12,525 nucleotides of DNA from RGIG250 sp045616885 (GTDB lineage Bacteria > Bacillota > Negativicutes > Selenomonadales > Selenomonadaceae): positions 1 through 12,525 of the forward strand of contig JAZLHS010000194.1 of assembly GCA_045616885.1 (NCBI GenBank). Direction: 5' to 3'. How positions within the stretch are numbered: position 1 is the first letter of the stretch; every line of letters starts with the position of its first letter. The notes under the pieces were generated by a model. It saw nothing but the letters and a program-made list of their open reading frames with translations, was not told the origin of the DNA and did no database searches. Positions 1-7,811 of the stretch are shown here, in pieces. The translations under genes and the position numbers were made by a program.

Positions 1-13
1 AGCATAAAAATAT

Positions 14-3000
14 TTATTGTGCAGAAAATCTTACTGTCTCACCTCTATCCAGCAAGAATAAATATGCCTCATTAACCTTCCTGCCAGTCAGTTCTTCAAC
101 TGCCTCAATGTATAGTTCCAATTGCCTGTGATATCTTGTCAAGGCCTCTGTTCCGCTGATATTTCTGTCCGTCTTGTAATCCAGCAATATAAATTGACCA
201 TTCTCTTCAAAGAGCAGGTCGATGATACCCTGAAGGAAAATCTTTGGCAGCTTTGACAAATCAACCTCTGAGGATTTGAAGACATCCGGAAATGCCTTCT
301 CTATTTTCAGCAGACGGCTGAATGGCAATTCGCAATGAGCTTTGCCATTCTTTCCGGCCGCAGAAACTCGTTGACCAATCTCTGAACTAAGAAAACCATC
401 AACATATTTTCTGGCTTTTCGATTGTATGCCTCCAAGGTCTTTTTATCTTTTTTACCGAAGGAACTGCAGATGCCGGTTTCTACAACCTTTGATAACTCC
501 GAACTATTAAGGTCAATGTTTCTCAGAACGATTTGCTGCAAAATACCATGCACAGCCGTACCAAACAGTGCTCCGCCAATATAGGAAGAATTCTCATCAT
601 TAATATCAGAAGAATCAACATTCACGCCGCTCAGCAATGGCGATATTCTGAATTCTTTTTCCTGATTTATAAAGCTGTGACTTTCTCCCCCAGACATCGG
701 TACTTCATTCTCTGCCGATGCCTTCATCTCTTCCAGCTGTGTTCGATGCTTCAGTTCCGTTACCGAAATCTTTGAACGGAGACCCGATGTACCGCAATCC
801 GGATACTCATAAAGGAGAAGCCTTTCAACTTCATCCGCTAACTCAGCAATTTCACTGCCAACTTCTTTCTCCTTAAACAGCTGCCGTCTCTCTTTTACGG
901 CTGACCAGAATTCCTTCTTAGATATACCGGAACCATTCGAAATCTCTGCAGCGTTACCAGTATCACCAGTCTCGGCATAATTGCCCTCTTCAGATGTAGA
1001 TATAACATCGACCTTAAACCGTGACCCATCATCGTATAATGCATTTGTGCCGTCATTACGAAGACAGCCTCCATCTGCATGATTTGCTATTGCAGAGGCC
1101 ACCCAGTCTAGCATAGACTTTGCTTCCATGACGGCATTTTCGTCCAACGGACTTACGTTGATTTCGTTATTCACCGAAATATCACTGCTGGAAGCTTTGC
1201 TCCATCCGGCTACAGCTTTCTCAAAGCTCTTCACACTGCCGGTCATTATTAGCTTTTCTTTTGCTCTTGTCATCGCGACGTACAGCAGCCGCAGCTCCTC
1301 TGCCTTCATCTCCTGATCGATTATAAATCTGATTGCCTCTTTGGCGACGGTGGTCTGCTTCATTCTCAGCACATCATCTGCCGCAGAATCGCCGGTCAGC
1401 TGCCGCGCCGTAACAATCATATCTCCACCGATTCCAAATTCCTTATGGTAGATGAATGGCTCGTTCTCATCCCGGGTATTGAATCTCTTGCCCATCCCGG
1501 CCAGGACAACTACCGGAAACTCCATACCCTTGCTCTTGTGTATCGTCATAATTCTGACGACATTCTCATTTTCGCCTAAAGTTCGTGCCTGTGATAAGTC
1601 AGTTTTCCCCTTCTTCAGTAGCTCAATAAAGTGCAGGAATCTGAACAAGCCACGGTTATCTTCTGACTCATACACTCTTGCCCTATCAATCAGAAGGCGA
1701 AGGTTCGCCTGACGGAGCTGCCCCCCTGGCATTGCTCCGACGTATTCATAATAATTGCTTTCCCGCAGCAGCTGCCAAATAAGCTCGCCTAAGCTCAGCT
1801 CCCGAGAAGTTTTTCGCCAGCCTGACAATTTGGACAGGAAATCCCTTACCTTCAAGCGCAGGGCATCATCAAGATACTCGGCTCTCAGCAGTTCAGCTCC
1901 CTCTGCTTCCGCAGTGAAATCATCCGCATTTTTCAGTACATCATAAAAGTATCGGCTATGACGGTCAAAAAGCCGCAGTCTGACCAGCTCATCATCTGTA
2001 AAATTCCCAACAGGCGAACGAAGAACCGCCGCAAGCGGAATATCCTGATGCGCATTATCAATAATTCGCATTAAAGAAACTACGGTATTTACTTCAAGCG
2101 CATCAAAATATCCCGCATCTACCGTAACATAGGTGCGAATATTTCGAGCTTTCAGCTGTTCTCTGAGTATCTCGGCTCTTCCGCCTATAGACCTCAGCAG
2201 TATGACAATATCCTTCGGCTCTATATTTCTATGGTCTCCGCTTGATTTATCCGGCCAGATATGCACCCCAGAGGACAGCAGGGTCTCTATTCGCCCGGCG
2301 ATATACTCCGCCTCATATTCGAAATCAGTCTTTTTCTCCGCTGCGGTGCCTAGATATTCCTCAATTTCACCGGTGTCATCGGCATCATTACTATCGGTCT
2401 CTACGATTGCCAATTCTACCGTTTCATCCATAAATTTTGCTTCATCCGAATACGGAAAGCCATTATCACCTGTGGAATCAACAGTAAAGTGAAGCGCTTC
2501 TCTATCGTCGTAAACGATTTCTGTTGCTCCGCCTACCATAAAATGCCTGAAGATATAATTTATCCCTCTCAGTACAGAGGAGCGACTACGGTAATTATCA
2601 GACATATCAATCCGGCAGCTTGGCCTGTCACTGCCGACAGAGGCATAAATATCCTTCTTTTTATTGAACAGATTGGGATCTGCATGACGGAATCGGTAAA
2701 TGCTCTGCTTTACATCACCTACAATAAAGCGACAAGGCAGATTGTCGTTATCGTCCGAACCATTTATTTCTGACCGGCTCAGGAGTGTAAACATAGTCTC
2801 CTGAAGGTGATTTACATCCTGATACTCGTCTACCATTATTTCCCGATATCGGGTCCTTATCCTCTTGCCGGCCTCCGTCAGTTCACAGTAGCTGCCGTTT
2901 CCATCCCGCTTGGCTATTATATCCAGAGCCAGATGCTCCAAATCACCGAAATCCATAATGCGGCGCTCAGTCTTTTCTTTGCTGTAGCGCTGCCTGAACT

Positions 3001-4159
3001 CCAGAGCCAGCTCAACCAAGGTTTTAACATATCCACCCATTACAGAGAGTTCTGCGACGATGGCTGTTGAATCCTTTTTCAGCAATTTCCCCTGCAGCAC
3101 TTTCTTCAGGATATCTCCGGCTTTAGTTCTAAGCTTTTTTATCGCTGCTACTTCACCATCTGTATTTTCATCACCAGTAAATCCCGGTGCTCTTGCTGCC
3201 TTTCCGGTTTTGCTGATGACGGCCGGTTCTATTCCACAGACTATCTCTCTTATCTCATCCCATTTCTTATTATCAATATCCAAAATCAGCTGATTATAGC
3301 TATCGTTCAGAACAGCCCCATATTCTTCCCGCACAAAATCCGCGTATTTATGGCTTGCTTCTGTATCAAAAGCTTCTGCCCGGGTGACACATTGCTCCAC
3401 CAAGCCTCTGACTTCCGACAAAAGCCTTGAAATATTCTTCCGGAGATATTTCATCCACTGTGCTGCCCTGATTTCAGCCAGCTCTTCCTCCGCGCCGCCG
3501 TTTATAAATTCGCCTGAAATATTCTGATAATCCTCAATCAAAGAATTAAGCCAGTATTCAGGATCAGGCTCACTTTCGGCAAATTCTGACAAATTGAGAA
3601 CGAGGTCATATAAGGATGCATCGCTGTTGTCATCACCGTACATTCTTGTAAATCGCAGGAAATCTTCATCTGCCAGCTCATATTTATTCAGGAAAACATC
3701 CTCAATGATCTCCTGCTTTATCAGCAGCAGTTCTTCCTCGCTGGCGATTCGACTATGTGCATCCACCACACCTTCGGCATCAGCGCCCTCACGACGGATA
3801 ATATTCTGGCAGAAGGAGTGAATAGTAGATATATCCGCACTATCAAGCAGCAGAAGCTGTCTCTTCAGACGCAGTAGCTTACTTTCTGATGAATTCTTGT
3901 CATCCTCAGCTATTTCTTTTTCCAACACTGTAATATTTTCATTTATCTTCTTCTCCAGTCGCTGACGCATCTCTGCCGCTGCTGCTCTGGTGAAAGTAAC
4001 CACAAGAAGATTGGACAAATTAAAGTCGTCATCATCCAACACATGGCGAAGTATACGCTCTGTCAAAACTGCCGTCTTGCCGGAACCGGCAGCCGCGGCA
4101 ACCAGTATATTCTTATCCCTTGTCTCTATTGCTTCACTCTGTTTCTCTGTCCATTCCAT
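14..4159 (-). CDS. addA: ATP-dependent helicase/nuclease subunit A (AddA)
   Basis: AddA is the UvrD-like 3'-5' helicase and nuclease subunit of AddAB, which unwinds and resects DNA double-strand ends for RecA loading in the cytoplasm. Numbering from the ATG at 4159 (1381 aa), I see Walker A AAAGSGKT at 22-29, motif Ia FTRAAAAEM near 56-64, motif II VDEYQDVN at 443-450, motif III VGDVKQSIYRFR at 480-491, motif IV DNYRS at 521-525, motif V TIHKSKGMEF near 872-881, and motif VI LLYVAMTRAKEKL near 958-970. A RecB-type nuclease domain closes the protein: H1204 in GTAVHG, D1313 in QGIID, and D1327 and K1329 in LLDYKTD. All catalytic residues are present. It is longer than the roughly 1230 aa of Bacillus AddA, mainly through Asp/Ser/Asn-rich linkers near 985-1080 and 1140-1190. 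The start is ambiguous: a GTG at 4162 directly precedes the ATG. With the ATG, the addB stop overlaps by one base (TGATG); with the GTG, by four. It is the last gene of the apparent mutS2-addB-addA operon. Confidence 0.97.
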   Translation of the reverse strand: MEWTEKQSEAIETRDKNILVAAAAGSGKTAVLTERILRHVLDDDDFNLSNLLVVTFTRAAAAEMRQRLEKKINENITVLEKEIAEDDKNSSESKLLRLKRQLLLLDSADISTIHSFCQNIIRREGADAEGVVDAHSRIASEEELLLIKQEIIEDVFLNKYELADEDFLRFTRMYGDDNSDASLYDLVLNLSEFAESEPDPEYWLNSLIEDYQNISGEFINGGAEEELAEIRAAQWMKYLRKNISRLLSEVRGLVEQCVTRAEAFDTEASHKYADFVREEYGAVLNDSYNQLILDIDNKKWDEIREIVCGIEPAVISKTGKAARAPGFTGDENTDGEVAAIKKLRTKAGDILKKVLQGKLLKKDSTAIVAELSVMGGYVKTLVELALEFRQRYSKEKTERRIMDFGDLEHLALDIIAKRDGNGSYCELTEAGKRIRTRYREIMVDEYQDVNHLQETMFTLLSRSEINGSDDNDNLPCRFIVGDVKQSIYRFRHADPNLFNKKKDIYASVGSDRPSCRIDMSDNYRSRSSVLRGINYIFRHFMVGGATEIVYDDREALHFTVDSTGDNGFPYSDEAKFMDETVELAIVETDSNDADDTGEIEEYLGTAAEKKTDFEYEAEYIAGRIETLLSSGVHIWPDKSSGDHRNIEPKDIVILLRSIGGRAEILREQLKARNIRTYVTVDAGYFDALEVNTVVSLMRIIDNAHQDIPLAAVLRSPVGNFTDDELVRLRLFDRHSRYFYDVLKNADDFTAEAEGAELLRAEYLDDALRLKVRDFLSKLSGWRKTSRELSLGELIWQLLRESNYYEYVGAMPGGQLRQANLRLLIDRARVYESEDNRGLFRFLHFIELLKKGKTDLSQARTLGENENVVRIMTIHKSKGMEFPVVVLAGMGKRFNTRDENEPFIYHKEFGIGGDMIVTARQLTGDSAADDVLRMKQTTVAKEAIRFIIDQEMKAEELRLLYVAMTRAKEKLIMTGSVKSFEKAVAGWSKASSSDISVNNEINVSPLDENAVMEAKSMLDWVASAIANHADGGCLRNDGTNALYDDGSRFKVDVISTSEEGNYAETGDTGNAAEISNGSGISKKEFWSAVKERRQLFKEKEVGSEIAELADEVERLLLYEYPDCGTSGLRSKISVTELKHRTQLEEMKASAENEVPMSGGESHSFINQEKEFRISPLLSGVNVDSSDINDENSSYIGGALFGTAVHGILQQIVLRNIDLNSSELSKVVETGICSSFGKKDKKTLEAYNRKARKYVDGFLSSEIGQRVSAAGKNGKAHCELPFSRLLKIEKAFPDVFKSSEVDLSKLPKIFLQGIIDLLFEENGQFILLDYKTDRNISGTEALTRYHRQLELYIEAVEELTGRKVNEAYLFLLDRGETVRFSAQ

Positions 4160-7100
4160 CACTTCTTCACCTCCTCTTTATTGGATTGGCTATCCGAAAG
4201 AGCCTCAAGTATCTGCGCCTTTATCTCTTCGTCTGTCAGTCCGGCAGCATAGCGATAGTCAAACCCATCTATCTGAACATCAAAGCCACAGACTGACCTG
4301 TAATCACAGTACAGACAGCTGTTCTTCTTTGCACTGCTGAAGTAGGGATGAGCTTCATTTTTACCATCAATTATTTCTCGCCCGGCGGTCAGAAGCTTTT
4401 CTCTCACAAATTGCTGCACTGCACCAAAGAATTCTTCTGACTGTGCATTCTTATTTACCTTCTTAGCTCCGCGGCTAACAGTAGACTTCTTCACATCTAC
4501 ACACTGCTGACCACGGGAAATCAAATCCATTATCTCGTCATCATCCAGTGTCCATCCGGCAAGGCGCATTTCCTTGGCAGATTCCAGTGCCGCCTTTTCT
4601 GCATCCAGCGCATCCTGTGGTATTACACGATTTTTCAGATAGAAATAATACAGACCGGCCGGAATAATGGTGATTCCTTTGAGTTTTCCCGGTCTCAACT
4701 CCATTGCCGCCATGAGGTAAGTGATAAGCTGCAAATTCTGTCCATCATAAATATCTTTTAAGGCCAGTGCTGTACTGCCTGTCTTGTAATCAATAACAAG
4801 CACATAGCCATTCACATCTCCGGACTCTCTCTGATGCTCCATAGTGTCTATGCGGTCTATCTTTCCCTGCAGCTCCATAGTAATACCATCTGCCAGCTGC
4901 CATGCTTCCGCATCCTGTCCCTTACCCGGACAGGTAAACTCCTTCTCAACGGCTGCTGTTTCAAAGGCACTGGAAACAGACAGCTTCATGAGCTGACTTA
5001 TCGCTCTTTCCGCCGTCATTTCTATTCTGGAGAGAAGCCCCTTCATCTGCTCATCTCTCAGCAGTATTCGATTGTGGATATTCTGAGCCGCCTTTTCCGT
5101 CAGCTCCTTAGCCAGCTGGGTGCAGTCTGCATCCTTTAATTCAGATTTATTACGCTTCTTTATCTCCTCAGCAAACAGTTCCATTACACCGTGAAGAAGA
5201 TTTCCCTTATCAACAGCCGCAAAGGAGAATTCATCTCGTTTACGAAGTCTGAGCCCTCTTTGAGCATAATATCTGAAGGGACAGCCGTAATAATTCTGTA
5301 TCGACGACACACTGCCGCGCAGCTTTTTACCTGCACTATACAGCTCGCGAGCCAAGCCCCTGTCTATACCGACAGCTCCTGCCGACATTGTAAGCCCATC
5401 AATGACACAGTTTAGTAGGCTGTCACTTTTATCATTCTCTTCAAAATTCACTATCAGTTTATCAAAAACTATCGGCCAAATCAGGTCGTTACCCGTAAAC
5501 TCGTTATTCCTATCTTCTCCATTATTGCTGTTCCTGCGCAGTTCTCGCATAGCTCCGGCCAACTTCACGGCAGCCTGTCGTTTATTTGCCAGCTGCCAGA
5601 TATGCAGTCGCTCTTCTTCTCCTGGCACAGCAACAAGACCGGTATCACCAACGGTAAGCTTATTCTGCTTTACCGACGGCACTAGCCGCTCAAGTCTTTC
5701 AATTATCTGTGACGGCAGAAGCGCATTGCCCTCACCGTCAGCCAATGAATAGGAAACCCATAGATATTCCCTCATTCTGGTAAACCCGCGATACAGAGTA
5801 TATCTTTCTTTGAGGCTCTCCTCCTCAATTCTTCCTCCGGGAAGCTTTATCTCCAGAAGCTCTTCAAGCTCATTTCTTTCCTCTCGGGAAATAAACAACG
5901 GTTCGGAAACGCCTTTAGGCATAATTCCGGCATTAACACCCAGTACATATACCGCTTTGATATTATCCATACTGTTGCCATCAAATGCCGCCACCGTAAC
6001 ATAATCCAGTCCGGGTGGAACCATACTGAAGGAAATGTGATTGATACCATCGACTATTATTCGGGAATAATTCTTTAGATTTGCTTTGTTGTCTTCCTCT
6101 AGTCGTTCACCGCCGATAGTTTTCGTCATCTCTTCCAATAGATTCAGGATTTGATTCCATATCAGCTGATGACGGCGAGCCTTTTCCGGGTCACCGCTTT
6201 CCTCTGCTTCTACGGCCCAATTATTTAATTTCTCGGGGACAGCCAAGTCTGTCAGGAAGCTATACAGACCGGCAGAAATATCTCCAACAGTGGACTTCTC
6301 ATCCAGAACGACTTGCGACAGCTTTTTCAACGGCTCGACTACACGGCTTCGTATATCATTGATTATCCGCAGCTGCTCTTCTTCGCGGCTTTCTTCCTCT
6401 GCAGCCTCTTCCCCACGCTGATTTCTGTAATAAGGCCAAGGGCTATCGTCAAACCACTTCTTACCCTTGATACCGAACTCCACCACATAGTTTTCCAGAA
6501 TGTCAATCTCGTCCTCCGAAGCAGGGAAGAAACCGGTTTTCAGCGCACGAAAGACACTCTCATATCTCCATCCATCTTTGCTGCCGGTAAATATTCCCAG
6601 AACAGAAACAATCAGCTCCGCCAACGGATGGTCTATCGCCGGTACTTTCCTGTCACAGTAGACTGGAATAGAGTAATCTGCCATTACCAACGGCAGCATA
6701 AAACCATAGTCATTCCAGTCACGAATGAGAACAGCTATATCCCGGTAGCTATAGCCTTCCTCGCGGCACAGTCTTCTGATATCCGCCGCCATCAATTCGA
6801 TTTCCTGCCGGCGGTTTGCCGCCTCTACCAGCCTGATATTGCTGCATTCTTCTTCATTGAAGGATTTTTCCTGCACCTGAGTATTCAGCGAAAAAAGCTT
6901 CTCTTCTATTTCCGAAAGGACTTCAGCGGATACGCCTGCATATCTCGGTTTCTTTCCTTTCATCACGGTATTTTCTACTTTCCCGGCCGCAATTTTACAA
7001 ATATTGCGGTAGGTATCACGCTGCCGCTGAAATATCGACAGTTCTCCGCTTTCCGCTTCCAGTCTGTCGATATTCAGAGTGACATGCAGCTTACAGCCGC

Positions 7101-7788
7101 GCTTATAAAGCGACTTGATTATCTCCAGCTCCAGCGGCTCAAAGAAAGCAAAACCATCTATCCAGATTTCCGCCCCTGCAAACATAAGGCTGTCAGGCAC
7201 AAGAAAGAGGAGCTCTTTCATGAGCTCCTCCATATCACTGTATACTGTCTCTCCTGATTTCAGAGCTGCATCATAAGCAGTCTGAAGGATATCCATATCC
7301 TCCAGTTTCTGCCTCAGCTGCTCTCTGTTTTCAAATTTTTCTTTATGCTCTCTGTAGGCACTGACAACACCATAGCTTTTGAATTCGGCCACCAGAGACG
7401 ACAGCTCTCCCACGAAGCCGCTCTGACGAACTGCTCCGCCAAAGCTGCAGAACTCGGCTTCTTTATCAAGAAGTATCTTTTTTATCATCAGGCGGCGACC
7501 CAGCTCGGAGACAGCCTGAGGCATTTCGCCTCCCGCTGTCTGTATCGTCTGCAGTGCCAGTCGGCGAAAACCTAGTACCTGAGCCCCTACAAAGCCAAAT
7601 CCATTCTCGCCCCCCATCATTTCCGCCAGAGAGCACTCTACTCTATATGTATCGTGATCCGGAACGATTATAAACAGCGGCTTTGACAATGGTGCAGACT
7701 TCATTATTCTGACCATATCAGACAGGCAGCGATGTGTCTTACCGCTTCCTGCTCGGCCCATGATTATTTCGATACTGGTGTCAGCCAT
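4159..7788 (-). CDS. addB: ATP-dependent helicase/deoxyribonuclease subunit B (AddB)
   Basis: AddB (1209 aa, close to the usual length) is the partner of AddA. It resects the opposite strand and, in studied homologues, carries the Chi-recognition locus and an iron-sulfur cluster. The sequence shows an N-terminal Walker A GRAGSGKT at 11-18, a degenerate UvrD-like core (for example FTRMREYLWVSY near 669-680, a weakened motif VI), and a C-terminal RecB-type nuclease. Nuclease residues are H866 in GNLLHG, D978 in GKIDRID, and D1000 and K1002 in VIDYKTG. The four cysteines expected to bind the 4Fe-4S cluster are present: C836 in YYGCPF, and C1158, C1161 and C1167 in SCLYCDYRSVCGF. The ATG at 7788 has a good Shine-Dalgarno (GAAGGA, 7795-7800, 6-nt spacing). 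The gene begins 23 nt after the mutS2 stop and its own stop overlaps the addA start, so the three are probably cotranscribed. Confidence 0.97.
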   Translation of the reverse strand: MADTSIEIIMGRAGSGKTHRCLSDMVRIMKSAPLSKPLFIIVPDHDTYRVECSLAEMMGGENGFGFVGAQVLGFRRLALQTIQTAGGEMPQAVSELGRRLMIKKILLDKEAEFCSFGGAVRQSGFVGELSSLVAEFKSYGVVSAYREHKEKFENREQLRQKLEDMDILQTAYDAALKSGETVYSDMEELMKELLFLVPDSLMFAGAEIWIDGFAFFEPLELEIIKSLYKRGCKLHVTLNIDRLEAESGELSIFQRQRDTYRNICKIAAGKVENTVMKGKKPRYAGVSAEVLSEIEEKLFSLNTQVQEKSFNEEECSNIRLVEAANRRQEIELMAADIRRLCREEGYSYRDIAVLIRDWNDYGFMLPLVMADYSIPVYCDRKVPAIDHPLAELIVSVLGIFTGSKDGWRYESVFRALKTGFFPASEDEIDILENYVVEFGIKGKKWFDDSPWPYYRNQRGEEAAEEESREEEQLRIINDIRSRVVEPLKKLSQVVLDEKSTVGDISAGLYSFLTDLAVPEKLNNWAVEAEESGDPEKARRHQLIWNQILNLLEEMTKTIGGERLEEDNKANLKNYSRIIVDGINHISFSMVPPGLDYVTVAAFDGNSMDNIKAVYVLGVNAGIMPKGVSEPLFISREERNELEELLEIKLPGGRIEEESLKERYTLYRGFTRMREYLWVSYSLADGEGNALLPSQIIERLERLVPSVKQNKLTVGDTGLVAVPGEEERLHIWQLANKRQAAVKLAGAMRELRRNSNNGEDRNNEFTGNDLIWPIVFDKLIVNFEENDKSDSLLNCVIDGLTMSAGAVGIDRGLARELYSAGKKLRGSVSSIQNYYGCPFRYYAQRGLRLRKRDEFSFAAVDKGNLLHGVMELFAEEIKKRNKSELKDADCTQLAKELTEKAAQNIHNRILLRDEQMKGLLSRIEMTAERAISQLMKLSVSSAFETAAVEKEFTCPGKGQDAEAWQLADGITMELQGKIDRIDTMEHQRESGDVNGYVLVIDYKTGSTALALKDIYDGQNLQLITYLMAAMELRPGKLKGITIIPAGLYYFYLKNRVIPQDALDAEKAALESAKEMRLAGWTLDDDEIMDLISRGQQCVDVKKSTVSRGAKKVNKNAQSEEFFGAVQQFVREKLLTAGREIIDGKNEAHPYFSSAKKNSCLYCDYRSVCGFDVQIDGFDYRYAAGLTDEEIKAQILEALSDSQSNKEEVKK
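4167..4175 (-). promoter_or_regulatory. Ribosome binding site of addA, inside the addB 3' end
   Basis: Read on the minus strand this is AGGAGGTGA, a near-perfect Shine-Dalgarno sequence lying within the last codons of addB. The AGGAGG core (4170-4175) is 7 nt from the GTG at 4162 and 10 nt from the ATG at 4159, so it supports either start and does not decide between them. Its position suggests translational coupling of addA to addB (inference). Confidence 0.8.
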
Positions 7789-7811
7789 GATTTATCCTTC
7801 TTTCCGTCAGG

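Noticed and set aside
6313..7257. Plus-strand open frame of 314 codons lying antisense to addB
   Set aside because: The product is rich in Phe, His, Arg, Tyr and Cys with no recognisable motif, it lies wholly opposite a gene with intact motifs, and I see no sign of a separate gene; it is a by-product of addB codon use.
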